A DNA stretch of 64,000 nucleotides from Cohaesibacter gelatinilyticus. GTDB taxonomy: Bacteria > Pseudomonadota > Alphaproteobacteria > Rhizobiales > Cohaesibacteraceae. Positions 1 to 10,125 of the stretch are shown here, piece after piece (the stretch's first letter is position 1; each line of letters opens with the position of its first letter). The position numbers and the translations under genes were made by a program. The notes under the pieces are model-generated. The model saw nothing but the letters and a program-made list of their open reading frames with translations, was not told the origin of the DNA and searched no databases. The DNA lies in the NCBI RefSeq assembly GCF_900215605.1, contig NZ_OBEL01000001.1:1674001-1738000 (forward strand), written 5' to 3'.

Positions 1-58
1 AACGCTAACAAGCAAAAAACCAACCTCGCTAATTGTTTTTTAACCATACCAGATAAAG

Positions 59-88
59 AAGCGCCCTTTCATATGAAAGTGGCGCTTT
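59..88 (+). terminator. Intrinsic terminator of a gene left of the window
   Basis: AAGCGCC at 59-65 pairs with GGCGCTT at 81-87. The inner arms form a CTTTCATATGAAAG palindrome at 66-79, with one bulged base. A T-rich stretch follows on the + strand. No gene is visible between base 1 and this hairpin, so the transcript it ends must start outside the window. Confidence 0.6.
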
Positions 89-298
89 ATTTATGCGTAT
101 TCATATTTTGTTTACAGCAATGAGAAACAATTAGATAAAATTTGAAATAAGTTTTAAGCAAAAGGAGAATAGGGCATGCTGGATTTTATCGTGAAAGCTG
201 CTTTTCTTCTTGTGCTTTTACATGGCTTAAGCTTGATGATGCGAAAAAAGTTCGTTCATCAAAAATCTGATACAGCCAGATAGATTTCAAATCAAAAT

Positions 299-389
299 AG
301 AGCCTTTTGCCGATTTCCTCCCAAGGCATTCCAAGGCTCTTTTCAAGCGCGCAATCGCCGTTCCTCCCCGGCACTGCGCGCTTTTTTTG
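299..389 (+). ncRNA. Candidate trans-acting sRNA with two anti-SD hairpin loops
   Basis: Two consecutive stem-loops are visible. Hairpin 1 pairs AGAGCCTT (299-306) with AAGGCTCT (333-340) and TGCC (308-311) with GGCA (325-328); its loop carries CCTCCC at 317-322. Hairpin 2 pairs AAGCGCGCA (345-353) with TGCGCGCTT (375-383) and GCCG (357-360) with CGGC (369-372); its loop again carries CCTCCC (363-368), and the stem ends in a run of seven T (382-388), as in a Rho-independent terminator. CCUCCC is complementary to the Shine-Dalgarno sequence. Exposed CCUCCC-type loops are known from alphaproteobacterial sRNAs (alpha-r14 and CcsR types). The 5' end is not fixed; no clear promoter was seen. No protein gene on this strand explains the structure. 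Confidence 0.6.
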
Positions 390-411
390 TAATATCAATC
401 ATCTCGACGCC

Positions 412-1092
412 TTAAACCAATTGATCATCCGTCAAGTTGCCAAGCCAATTATAAAGTGGCTGTAAATCATTCATTTTTTTTCCTAATCTGGAAACCAGGC
501 CGGGCAAACTGGCATCATTCACATCCATATCGATCCAACCAGACAGGCCTTTATGCAGCAAAAGAGAGGCCCGTTGATGCTCAGCATCAAAACCTCGAGG
601 AATACGTTTCAAGTCTGGTTCATGTATGCAACCACCGACTGCTTTCAATTCTTCGATTATGGATTGCAACTGTTCTCCTCGTCCGTCCAAAACCGCATTC
701 CGATAAGCGGTCAGCACATCCTTGGCAAAAGCAAACTGACCACACCCCATAACCAGATGGTTCACCTCAAGACCAAAGAACCAAACGGGCCCTTCCTGGC
801 AACGTTCCAGTGGCGAAAAAGAGATATGCAAATGCGTATTGTAAGGTGTCTTGTCCTTGGAGAAACGAAGATCACGATAGATACGGAAAATGCGAGATTG
901 ATGCACCAAACCGCTTCGCTCCCGAAGTAGCTCTTCGACATGACTGACAAATTCCTTAGCGGGTGCCTGAATGATATCCTGATAGCGCTTCTTGTTCTCG
1001 GCGAACCATACTTTGTCATTATTGGCCTTCAAGTCTGCCAAAAACCTCGCACTATCTTCCGGAAAAGCAAAGCTGGATTGATCCGATATCAT
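412..1092 (-). CDS. DUF2461 (TIGR02453) family protein
   Basis: A 226-residue protein of the DUF2461/TIGR02453 family, whose biochemical role is unknown. The family pattern is visible in the N-terminal half: FLADLKANNDKVWF near residue 18, then a conserved YRDLRFSKDKTPYNTHLHI segment near residue 75. The longer reading frame begins at 1137, but the ATG at 1092 is preceded by GAGGAGCGAGGGAAG, a good ribosome-binding site, and lies just past the stop of the TfoX-like gene at 1112. The two genes are therefore likely co-transcribed. No membrane segment or signal peptide is seen. Confidence 0.85.
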   Translation of the reverse strand: MISDQSSFAFPEDSARFLADLKANNDKVWFAENKKRYQDIIQAPAKEFVSHVEELLRERSGLVHQSRIFRIYRDLRFSKDKTPYNTHLHISFSPLERCQEGPVWFFGLEVNHLVMGCGQFAFAKDVLTAYRNAVLDGRGEQLQSIIEELKAVGGCIHEPDLKRIPRGFDAEHQRASLLLHKGLSGWIDMDVNDASLPGLVSRLGKKMNDLQPLYNWLGNLTDDQLV

Positions 1093-1111
1093 AGTCTTCC
1101 CTCGCTCCTCA

Positions 1112-1453
1112 TTATTTCGGCGGCAAATTGCCAACAAAACTCAAGCATAACGTTACCCAGCCGGCCAGCGCCTCATCATCGCACATCTCATCAGGTACAA
1201 TGATGAAACCACCCATGCGACGTCCGCCATTATTCATGACAGAAGCATGAGGGCGGCTCAAAGCTTCACTTTCATTATCCTTGCCCACACGAAACAGAAA
1301 ACTGGGCACCCCTTCCCGCGTTCGAAAGGCTCCGCCGATCATATTTCCATTGAGCAAAAAGCAAAGCGCGCCCATCATCCTTTTCTCGGAAACGTCGGGC
1401 AGCCCAAGCATGGCATTTCGAAATCGATCCGCAACCTCTTCATCATATGCCAT
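1112..1453 (-). CDS. TfoX/Sxy N-terminal domain protein
   Basis: A 113-residue protein consisting only of a TfoX/Sxy N-terminal-like domain. The family signature is the RMMGALCFLLNGNMIGG block near residue 25, followed by a second half holding FRVGKD and the glycine-rich MNNGGRRMGGF. Sxy/TfoX regulates competence in gammaproteobacteria, where the protein also has a C-terminal domain. Short single-domain versions are common in alphaproteobacteria and their role is not established, so competence regulation should not be assumed. It lies upstream of the DUF2461 gene with a 19-base gap. Confidence 0.8.
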   Translation of the reverse strand: MAYDEEVADRFRNAMLGLPDVSEKRMMGALCFLLNGNMIGGAFRTREGVPSFLFRVGKDNESEALSRPHASVMNNGGRRMGGFIIVPDEMCDDEALAGWVTLCLSFVGNLPPK

Positions 1454-1484
1454 GGCATTCCTCCGACTTGCAGCCTAACAAAAA

Positions 1485-1516
1485 GAAAGGCGCATTGCCT
1501 AGACAACGCACCTTTC
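1485..1516 (-). terminator. Intrinsic terminator near the end of guaA
   Basis: GAAAGG at 1485-1490 pairs with CCTTTC at 1511-1516, continued inward by interrupted pairing (GC, TTG/CAA). On the minus strand the stem is followed by a T-rich tract, which fits termination of guaA transcripts 30 bases past its stop codon. Confidence 0.65.
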
Positions 1517-1544
1517 AAAAATCTCTGATCAGGTAGCTAAAAGC

Positions 1545-3092
1545 TTATTCCCACTCAATGGTTCCGGGTGGTTTGGAAGTCACATCATAGACCACGCGAT
1601 TGATGCCTTTGACCTCATTGATGATGCGGGTTGCTGCCTTGGACAGGAAGTCCATATCAAAATGATAGAAATCGGCAGTCATTCCATCGACAGACGTCAC
1701 AGCACGCAAAGCACAGACAAATTCGTAGGTCCGGCCATCCCCCATAACACCAACGGTCTGAACCGGCAGCAGAACTGCAAATGCCTGCCAGATGGCATCA
1801 TAAAGACCAGCTTTGCGGATCTCATCCAGATAGATCGCATCAGCTTGACGCAGGATATCCAGTTTCTCGCGAGAGATACCGCCGGGACAACGAATGGCAA
1901 GACCAGGTCCAGGGAATGGATGACGACCGACAAAGCTGTCTGGCAACCCAAGCTCGCGACCAAGTGCGCGAACCTCATCCTTGAACAGCTCGCGAAGTGG
2001 CTCAACCAGTTCCATATTCATTCGCTCTGGCAAACCACCCACATTGTGGTGAGATTTGATGGTAACCGAAGGTCCACCAGTGAAGGAAACAGACTCGATC
2101 ACATCTGGGTAAAGCGTGCCTTGTGCCAGGAAGTCAGCGCCACCAATCTGATTGGCTTCATCTTCAAACACATCGATGAAGAGACCGCCAATGATCTTGC
2201 GTTTACGTTCAGGGTCGGTCTGACCTTCCAGAGCAGAAATAAAGATCTCGCTGGCGTCCACATGCACCAGCTTGATGTTGAAATGCTCGCGGAACAGACC
2301 AACGACCTGCTCGCTCTCATTTTGGCGCATAAGACCTGAATCAACATAGATGCAAGTCAGTTGATCACCGATAGCTTCATGAATGAGAACAGCGGTAACA
2401 GACGAATCGACACCACCAGACAGGCCACAAATCACCTTGCGATCACCAACCTGTGCGCGGATTTTGTCAATTGCCTGCTGACGGAACTGCGCCATGCTCC
2501 AGTCACCTGCACAACCACAAATGTGATGCACGAAGTTGGACAAAAGCTTGGAGCCATCTGGTGTATGCACCACTTCCGGATGGAACTGAACCGCATAGAA
2601 GTGACGGTCCTCATCTGCAATGGCAGCAAATGGCGCACCATCGGAGGTAGCAATCACATCGAAGCCGTCTGGAAGGGAAGCAACGCGATCACCATGGCTC
2701 ATCCAAACCTGATGACGGGTTCCAACGTCCCAGACACCGGCAAAGAGTTCGCTCTTCTCCTTGATGTCGATATAAGCGCGGCCGAACTCACGATGATCGG
2801 AGCTTTCCACCACACCGCCCAGCTGAGCACACATGGTCTGCTCGCCATAGCAAATGCCAAGAACAGGGATACCAGCTTCAAACACCGCCTGAGGAGCCCG
2901 TGGCGAACCCATTTCGGTGGTTGATGCTGGACCACCAGAAAGAATGACGCCCTTTGGCTTCATCTCATGGAAGGCTTTTTCAGCGCTCTGAAAAGGAACA
3001 ATCTCGGAATAAACACCAGCTTCGCGCACACGACGCGCAATCAGCTGGGTGACCTGCGAACCAAAATCAATAATAAGGATCTTATCTGCCAT
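1545..3092 (-). CDS. guaA: GMP synthase (glutamine-hydrolysing)
   Basis: Converts XMP to GMP with glutamine and ATP, the last step of GMP synthesis. At 515 residues it has the usual full length. The N-terminal class I glutamine amidotransferase domain shows GICYGEQ with nucleophile Cys81 and the HPEV motif (His171, Glu173). The ATP-pyrophosphatase P-loop SGGVDSS is at 225-231, followed by the C-terminal dimerisation domain ending in KPPGTIEWE. The frame is open to 3137, but the ATG at 3092 gives the family start [13 protein letters not shown] and has AAGGG upstream. guaB lies 2.9 kb upstream on the same strand, separated by marR and rsmB. Confidence 0.98.
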   Translation of the reverse strand: MADKILIIDFGSQVTQLIARRVREAGVYSEIVPFQSAEKAFHEMKPKGVILSGGPASTTEMGSPRAPQAVFEAGIPVLGICYGEQTMCAQLGGVVESSDHREFGRAYIDIKEKSELFAGVWDVGTRHQVWMSHGDRVASLPDGFDVIATSDGAPFAAIADEDRHFYAVQFHPEVVHTPDGSKLLSNFVHHICGCAGDWSMAQFRQQAIDKIRAQVGDRKVICGLSGGVDSSVTAVLIHEAIGDQLTCIYVDSGLMRQNESEQVVGLFREHFNIKLVHVDASEIFISALEGQTDPERKRKIIGGLFIDVFEDEANQIGGADFLAQGTLYPDVIESVSFTGGPSVTIKSHHNVGGLPERMNMELVEPLRELFKDEVRALGRELGLPDSFVGRHPFPGPGLAIRCPGGISREKLDILRQADAIYLDEIRKAGLYDAIWQAFAVLLPVQTVGVMGDGRTYEFVCALRAVTSVDGMTADFYHFDMDFLSKAATRIINEVKGINRVVYDVTSKPPGTIEWE

Positions 3093-3503
3093 ATGTCCCT
3101 TTACCCTTGCTGTATGAACCACCCCGACCAGCCCCATTGAAAGTCCGGCAGGGTGATCTCGTTAAAATAAGGTCTTAGGACGAAGCCTTGCAGAAGGCAA
3201 TCACCCCAAAGCCGATTCCATGCCCCTCAAAGAAAAAATGCCGGGTTTTCCAACCCGGCATTTCCGTAATTCCAACAGTAAGGCACATAATGGCATCAAA
3301 ATCACACAAACCGTTCCATGCATTTGCCTCCATCATCATCTGACAGATAGCTGCATATATCAGATGGATGTGGACGAGCGTCAGTCACCAACAAGATTTT
3401 ACTCTGGGAAATAAAACCGGGATCCACCAGCATGGAATGATCTCGGCCCAAAGGCAGTCGATCTTCGGGGATAGCTTTGAAAATCCGTTCCCGTCCCAAA
3501 CTT
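3093..3503 (-). other. Intergenic region, guaA to marR
   Basis: 411 bases without a convincing gene. It holds the terminator at 3237-3262 and presumably the guaA promoter near 3100-3200, which I could not pinpoint. An 83-codon frame at 3302-3553 overlaps the end of marR and has no ribosome-binding site. Confidence 0.5.
3237..3262 (-). terminator. Strong intrinsic terminator after marR
   Basis: AATGCCGGGTT at 3237-3247 pairs perfectly with AACCCGGCATT at 3252-3262 around a four-base loop. The A-run at 3233-3238 becomes a U-run on the minus strand, so it terminates leftward transcripts from the MarR-family gene. Confidence 0.8.
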
Positions 3504-4067
3504 CTAAGACAGGGTCTTGAGCAACTGAGAAAGACGGATACGATCCTGAACATTCATACCTTTAAGAAATTCGCCTTCCAGTTCCATGACCTTCAGACCA
3601 ATAGCAGCAGCGATGTCACGTCCCTTTTTGGTCGGCTTCAAGACAACCAGACGCTTGTCTTGCTTGTTCACATCGCGCTTGAGAAATTTACGATCAGTCA
3701 GACGCTTGGCAGCACGCGATACCGCAACGGTATCAAGCAAGGTCTTCGGTTCAACCTCACGCACAGAGACTGCTCCCTCGCGAGAAAGTGAAGCCAGAAC
3801 TTGCCATTCGGCAAGGCTCATATCCCACTCATCAAGCAACACTTTGGAAATCCGACGAGATATGGACTGAGCTCCGGCAAGAATGCGATAGGGAAGGAAA
3901 TTTTCAAGTGTAAAGGCCTCTTCAGCTGCCAAAGGTGCCAGTGAGGCCTTGTTTTTCTTCGCAGCCTTGATTGGCTTTTTGTCTTCTGGCTCAACAGTCT
4001 CAGGAGGTGCCATATCAGGCAAGCTGTCAAACATGGAAACCTGAAAGGCATCATCCAGCTTCGCCAT
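3504..4067 (-). CDS. MarR-family transcriptional regulator
   Basis: A winged-helix DNA-binding protein of about 187 residues. The MarR domain occupies roughly residues 60-170: the dimerisation helix at LPYRILAGAQSISRRISKVL, then WQVLASLSREGAVSVREVEPKTLLD as helix-turn-helix and a wing with DKRLVVLKPTKKGRD. The first 50-odd residues are an unusual charged, lysine-rich extension (EDKKPIKAAKKNK) with no known domain. The start is either this ATG or the adjacent in-frame GTG at 4070; AAGGG lies 7-10 bases upstream of them. Its ligand and targets cannot be read from the sequence. It lies between guaA and rsmB and has its own terminator. Confidence 0.85.
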   Translation of the reverse strand: MAKLDDAFQVSMFDSLPDMAPPETVEPEDKKPIKAAKKNKASLAPLAAEEAFTLENFLPYRILAGAQSISRRISKVLLDEWDMSLAEWQVLASLSREGAVSVREVEPKTLLDTVAVSRAAKRLTDRKFLKRDVNKQDKRLVVLKPTKKGRDIAAAIGLKVMELEGEFLKGMNVQDRIRLSQLLKTLS

Positions 4068-4183
4068 CACTTCATTTCCCTTGTAATGTTCCAGAAAGAA
4101 AGATAATCCGATTCTGCAATCGCTGACAATCAGCGACCACCCGAATAAATTCTACATATGAGTTTCATAGATCCAAAAAGAAA

Positions 4184-4211
4184 AAAACTCAATTCATTGG
4201 AATTGAGTTTT
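4184..4211 (-). terminator. Bidirectional terminator after the rsmB-like gene
   Basis: AAAACTCAATTC (4184-4195) pairs with GAATTGAGTTTT (4200-4211), with A-runs before and T-runs after the stem. It lies 28 bases past the rsmB-like stop codon on the minus strand. Confidence 0.75.
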
Positions 4212-4239
4212 TCACAAAGCATTGTTTATGTGAACTATT

Positions 4240-5535
4240 CTATTCGGGTCTACGTTCTAAAACACAGAAAAAGAAGCCGTCAGTATCCGTAGATCCCGGA
4301 GTTAGCGTAACACTCATCATATCTGATGACCATGGTTTGGGTGAATCAAATCCATACATATCCTGCCAAACCTCACCGGCAGAAACCAATTCATAGTCTG
4401 GATTGTTTTCAATGAAACGATATATTTGCTCTTCGTTTTCTTCAGGTAGAACAGAGCAGGTGATATAGACCAGATAACCACCGGGACGGACAAATTCACG
4501 CGCTTGTGCCAATGCCAACTGCTGCTCTTCCACGCGTTTGGCAAGTTGATCCTCGGTCAACTTCCATTTGGTTTCCGGACGGCGACGCCAAGTACCGGTA
4601 CCAGTACAAGGCGCATCAACAATCACACGATCCATACGTCCAATCAGATCATTCAATGCCCCATCATTCGGCGTACGGGTTTGCGCATTGCGAACCCCTG
4701 CCCGCGTCAGTCGATCAACAATGGGTGCAAGGCGGGAGGCATCTGCATCATAGGCATAGATCTGACCTTTATTTTCCATTTGCGCCGCCATAGCGAGTGT
4801 CTTGCCACCGCCACCGGCACAAAAGTCGAGAATCTGCTCGCCCTTTTGCGGAAAGATCAAGCGGGAAACCACTTGACTGCCCTGATCCTGAATTTCATAC
4901 AGACCTTTACGGAAAGCAGGATCACCTTGGATGTTAGGCTGACGAGACGCTCCCCGCCCTGCAGGAAAACGCAAACAATCCTGCGCCAACTTGACACGTT
5001 GCGGATTGAAACGGCTTAGTTCCTTCTCAACCTTCTCAATCGAGCCCTTCAGACTATTCACACGAATATCAACCGGGGGACGTTGTGCAAAAGCCTTGGC
5101 TTCCAGCAAAGCGTCATCCTCAAAGCTTTCGAGGAAAGCGGGCGCCACCCACTCCGGGATATCCCCTTTCACCCAGAAAGGGGCATCTTTCATGGAAGCA
5201 GCATTGATTGCGGCAATCTCCGCTTCACTCAAGGCATCAGGAGAATGATTGTCATCCGCAAAGGTCGCCATCAGTTTGTCAGCATTCTCACCCCAATCAA
5301 AAGCCATGGTTCCCAAAACCAAAGCACGCGGCGTTTCTGCCTCCATTTTCCATGCATGAGAAGAGCGGCGACGCAGAGCATCATAAACAATATTGCCAAT
5401 AGCAGAACGATCCCCGGATCCAGCGAAGCGATGAGACCGCCCCCAATCCTTCAAAGCCTCCCCTACAGGACGCTTGCGTTCCTCAACCTCGGTCAAAACC
5501 TCAATTGCCGCCTGAATTCGCCCGCCAAGTTTCAT
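4240..5535 (-). CDS. RsmB/NOP-family RNA cytosine-C5 methyltransferase
   Basis: A 431-residue S-adenosylmethionine-dependent RNA (cytosine-5) methyltransferase of the RsmB/NOP2/Sun family, probably acting on 16S rRNA. An NusB-like helical N-terminal region covers about residues 1-130. The catalytic domain shows motif I DFCAGGGGKT (237-246), motif IV DAPCTGTGTWRR with Cys310, and motif VI YITCSVLPEEN with Cys360; the paired cysteines are typical of the family. The ATG at 5535 begins MKLGGRIQAAIEVL, a usual start. Alphaproteobacteria often encode two paralogues, so equivalence to E. coli RsmB is likely but not certain, and no symbol is given. Confidence 0.9.
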   Translation of the reverse strand: MKLGGRIQAAIEVLTEVEERKRPVGEALKDWGRSHRFAGSGDRSAIGNIVYDALRRRSSHAWKMEAETPRALVLGTMAFDWGENADKLMATFADDNHSPDALSEAEIAAINAASMKDAPFWVKGDIPEWVAPAFLESFEDDALLEAKAFAQRPPVDIRVNSLKGSIEKVEKELSRFNPQRVKLAQDCLRFPAGRGASRQPNIQGDPAFRKGLYEIQDQGSQVVSRLIFPQKGEQILDFCAGGGGKTLAMAAQMENKGQIYAYDADASRLAPIVDRLTRAGVRNAQTRTPNDGALNDLIGRMDRVIVDAPCTGTGTWRRRPETKWKLTEDQLAKRVEEQQLALAQAREFVRPGGYLVYITCSVLPEENEEQIYRFIENNPDYELVSAGEVWQDMYGFDSPKPWSSDMMSVTLTPGSTDTDGFFFCVLERRPE

Positions 5536-5881
5536 GTTTCAATCCCATTCATCAATCACACGTCCGCTCGAACGCATTTGTTGCACGGCTGATAGCATGA
5601 AATAGCGTCTGAGACTCAAGCAGATTTTTCGTTTCTTTTGAAAAAGGCACGGTTTAACACCGAAAACACCCATTTGATGGCCATAACGATCAGGTTTTCA
5701 GCCATATCAATCACAACAACCTGGAAGTTCAATCCTAATGAACAGAGTGCAAGCGATGATCTTTGATCTTCAGAATACCGCTAGTAATGATAACTGGGGC
5801 CAGATCGCAATCTATGACACCGATCTGAATCCCCCGGATAGTCCAAGAGATCCCTGCCTACAGGGTTATCGAGAAGAAAAA
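5536..5881. other. Intergenic region, rsmB-like gene to guaB terminator
   Basis: About 350 bases with no assured gene. A 55-codon frame on the + strand (5738-5905) starts with ATG and has GGAAG 11 bases upstream, but it runs into the guaB terminator and matches nothing I recognise. Otherwise it presumably holds the promoter of the rsmB-like gene. Confidence 0.35.
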
Positions 5882-5912
5882 ATCCCGGCCAATTTACAAA
5901 ACTGACCGGGAT
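5882..5912 (-). terminator. Intrinsic terminator of guaB
   Basis: ATCCCGG (5882-5888) pairs with CCGGGAT (5906-5912), with further interrupted pairing inside. The A-run just left of the stem is the U-tract on the minus strand. It lies 30 bases past the guaB stop. Confidence 0.75.
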
Positions 5913-5941
5913 CGACAATTCAAAACCAATTTTCAGCCAGC

Positions 5942-7860
<1,919 letters not shown>

Positions 7861-9153
7861 ATGAGCAACCATTCCCCCCACTCTTGCTGCTCTGCCTGCG
7901 ACAGGGAAGATGTCGAAAAATTGCCCCTGACCGACTTGAATGAAGCCCTGGAGCGCATGGCAAATCTGGTCCAGCCTCTAAACCAGGCCAAGAAGTTGCA
8001 ACTGGGAAAAACATTAGGACGTATTTTGGCAGAAGACGTCAAAAGCGCCATTCCTCTACCTGTCAGCAACAATTCCGCCGTTGACGGATATGCAGTAAGG
8101 CTGAATGCCATGCAGGGCGAACCACCCTATTCCCTGCCGATCACCGGACGTGTCGCTGCTGGAGACAATCCAGAAAAGATTGCTCCTGATAGCGTCTGCA
8201 TCCGTATCCTCACCGGAGCAAGTCTGCCCGATTGGGCTGATGCGGTTATCATGCAGGAAGACACCACTCTATCTGAAGATGAAAACCAAGCATCCTTTCC
8301 GTTCATTCCCGAGAAAAATGCCAATATCCGCTTCTCAGGCGAAGATGTTCCCAAAGGCTCCGTGATAATCGAGAAAGGTGCAAAGATCGATACGCGCCAT
8401 ATCGCCATCGCTGCTGCATCTGGATTGGCAGAACTTACCGTTACTCGCCCTATTCGTGTCGCCTTGCTTGCAACCGGCTCTGAACTCAATCAGCCGGGTG
8501 CACCGCTTCCTCCCGGCGGCATCTACGATTCCAACACGCCAATGCTGGTCGCACTGCTTAGCCAACCCCATATCGATTTGACCTTGCATCGTCCGGTCAA
8601 AGACGACTTTGAAACCATCCAAAGCTCAATTGCATCACTGGCAGAAGATCACGATCTGCTGCTGACATCGGGCGGGATGAGCGTCAGTGATGAAGATTAT
8701 ATCCGCCGTGCGGTAGCCGCTGAAGCAGGCAATTTTGAAGTCAAGAAAATCCGCCTGAAACCAGGAAAACCACTTGGTTTTGGCCGGATCAAGGACTGTA
8801 TTTTCGTTGGCCTGCCCGGCAACCCTTATGCCGCCTTGGTGGGATATTTGCTTTTCGCACAGGCAGCACTTTCCCATATCGCTGGAATGGCAAATCACCC
8901 ACAACCACTCAAAGGCCAAGCCGCCTTTTCTACCGCAAAAGGCGGCAAGCGACTGGAATTCGTTCCTGTCAGGATCATCGGTGAAAGTCCGGACGGCTTG
9001 CCAAAACTTGAAAAAATCGGCCGAGGAGGCTCAGCCCGCCTACGTCCCCTGATCAATGCAGATGGACTGGCTGCTCTTCCCATTTCTGCTGAAGGCGTCA
9101 GAGAAGCTGATCTTCTGGACTTCTATCCTTTCCATAGCGCCTTTGAGCTTTGA
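7861..9153 (+). CDS. moeA: Molybdopterin molybdenumtransferase
   Basis: Inserts molybdate into adenylylated molybdopterin to form the molybdenum cofactor. The 430 residues show the MoeA order: N-terminal helical region, PVSNNSAVDGYAVR substrate loop, GRVAAGD and RILTGASLPDWADAVIMQED, then the MogA-like domain with ATGSEL, LTSGGMSVSDEDY and VGLPGNPYAA, and the C-terminal beta domain. The ATG at 7861 has GGAG five bases upstream; the in-frame extension to 7657 lacks such a site. The N-terminus is unusual in carrying a cysteine-rich HSCCSAC stretch ahead of the family domain. It stands alone, away from other moa/moe genes in this window. Confidence 0.95.
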   Translation: MSNHSPHSCCSACDREDVEKLPLTDLNEALERMANLVQPLNQAKKLQLGKTLGRILAEDVKSAIPLPVSNNSAVDGYAVRLNAMQGEPPYSLPITGRVAAGDNPEKIAPDSVCIRILTGASLPDWADAVIMQEDTTLSEDENQASFPFIPEKNANIRFSGEDVPKGSVIIEKGAKIDTRHIAIAAASGLAELTVTRPIRVALLATGSELNQPGAPLPPGGIYDSNTPMLVALLSQPHIDLTLHRPVKDDFETIQSSIASLAEDHDLLLTSGGMSVSDEDYIRRAVAAEAGNFEVKKIRLKPGKPLGFGRIKDCIFVGLPGNPYAALVGYLLFAQAALSHIAGMANHPQPLKGQAAFSTAKGGKRLEFVPVRIIGESPDGLPKLEKIGRGGSARLRPLINADGLAALPISAEGVREADLLDFYPFHSAFEL

Positions 9154-9173
9154 TATCATTGTCAAAACAACAA

Positions 9174-9206
9174 AAAACCTTCCGAACCATCCGTTCGGAA
9201 GGTTTT
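9174..9206 (+). terminator. Bidirectional terminator between convergent genes
   Basis: AAAACCTTCCGAA (9174-9186) pairs perfectly with TTCGGAAGGTTTT (9194-9206), followed by T-rich sequence on + and preceded by an A-run. It serves moeA (+, ends 9153) and the PAS gene (-, ends 9233). Confidence 0.9.
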
Positions 9207-9232
9207 TTGTATCTGCACTGCGACAAACTCAA

Positions 9233-9751
9233 TCAGGCGGCAGCATGCGTCAACTTGAAGATGAATTCTGCATAGGTACGTGCATGAGTGCTGACAACAG
9301 AGCTCAAATGCTCAGAAGAGGCTTCAAGCCCTTCCTTTCGATTGGCGGGTTTTTGTTCAATCGCAACCAATTGTCTGTATAGCGGTTCAATCGTTGATGT
9401 AATTAAGTCACGGTTTGGACAACGACGACTGGAATGATAACCAATCACGCCTCCATCCGCCCCAAATGTAGGGGTCACATGGGCAAAAACCCAATAAAAA
9501 CCACCAGATTTGGTTGCATTTTTCACATACGCAAAGACTTCATTACCGGCATCCAAGGTGTCCCATAGTAACTTGAATACTGCCCGCGGCATATCTTCAT
9601 GGCGTATTAGATTATGTGGCTCACCCATTAGTTCTTTTAGTTCGTAGCCTGCAATATTGCAAAAAGATCGATTTGCGTATGTAATGCGCCCCTTCAAATC
9701 AGTTTTAGATATGATGACTTCACCTGGATCAAAAAATACTTCATCGCCCAT
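9233..9751 (-). CDS. Stand-alone Aer-type PAS sensor domain protein
   Basis: A soluble protein of 172 residues whose first 120 form an Aer-like PAS domain: TDLKGRITYANRSF, the GEPHNLIRHEDMPR signature, AYVKNATKSGGFYWVFAHVTP and GYHSSRR. In Aer this fold binds FAD and senses redox state for aerotaxis. Here the HAMP and signalling modules are absent; the remaining 50 residues are a short helical tail. It may act as an adaptor or a partner of a separate receptor (inference). The frame extends to 9838, but the ATG at 9751 has GGAGGAG 12 bases upstream and begins just before the domain. It lies upstream of, and divergent from, the anaerobic ubiquinone genes. Confidence 0.8.
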   Translation of the reverse strand: MGDEVFFDPGEVIISKTDLKGRITYANRSFCNIAGYELKELMGEPHNLIRHEDMPRAVFKLLWDTLDAGNEVFAYVKNATKSGGFYWVFAHVTPTFGADGGVIGYHSSRRCPNRDLITSTIEPLYRQLVAIEQKPANRKEGLEASSEHLSSVVSTHARTYAEFIFKLTHAAA

Positions 9752-10125
9752 AATGGCAAAACTCTCCTCCAGAAAATAAAAAGACGCCCGCCACCCTGAT
9801 ACAATAAATATTTTAAAAACCAAATTGACTTTCGACAAAAATAACAGACAAGAATATATTGAATATTATGTTAGAAATATATAACTAACAAATTCCAATT
9901 CGGAATTATTACTTCAATACTTATTATATTAAAAAATAAGCATTAATACTTGCGCCAATTTAGCACATCCGGGCATGACCTTAATCAATCCATCCCTCTG
10001 TCATATTTGGCATGACAGGCTGGATAAGCCAGATGTCTCAAATCAAGAGAATCAAAATCGAGTCATTGGCTCGTCAGAACTGGCCCAGAACCGGCAGCTG
10101 AACCGGAACAGGATGGAGACAGAGC
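9752..10125. other. A+T-rich divergent control region, PAS gene to ubiT
   Basis: 374 bases, strongly A+T-rich from 9780 to 9960. Apart from the palindrome at 9998-10018 it has smaller inverted repeats, for example AATTCC-N5-GGAATT around 9891-9907. I looked for an FNR box (TTGAT-N4-ATCAA) and found only isolated half-sites. Confidence 0.45.
9998..10018. promoter_or_regulatory. Candidate operator upstream of ubiTUV
   Basis: CTGTCAT (9998-10004) and ATGACAG (10012-10018) form a perfect 7-bp inverted repeat with a 7-base spacer, 107 bases before the ubiT start. The 21-bp size and symmetry suit a dimeric regulator. The regulator is not identified, and the sequence is not an FNR consensus. Confidence 0.35.

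Noticed and set aside
186-398. 70-codon frame on the minus strand
   Set aside because: It is antisense to the structured RNA candidate, has no ATG start or ribosome-binding site, and resembles no family.
3302-3553. 83-codon minus-strand frame overlapping the end of marR
   Set aside because: It overlaps a well-supported gene, has no ribosome-binding site, and covers a terminator-bearing gap.
5738-5905. 55-codon frame on the + strand between rsmB-like gene and guaB
   Set aside because: The ribosome-binding site is weak and distant, the frame ends inside the guaB terminator, and no similarity is recognised.
9975-10125. FNR box upstream of ubiT
   Set aside because: ATCAA half-sites occur but no TTGAT-N4-ATCAA arrangement is present.
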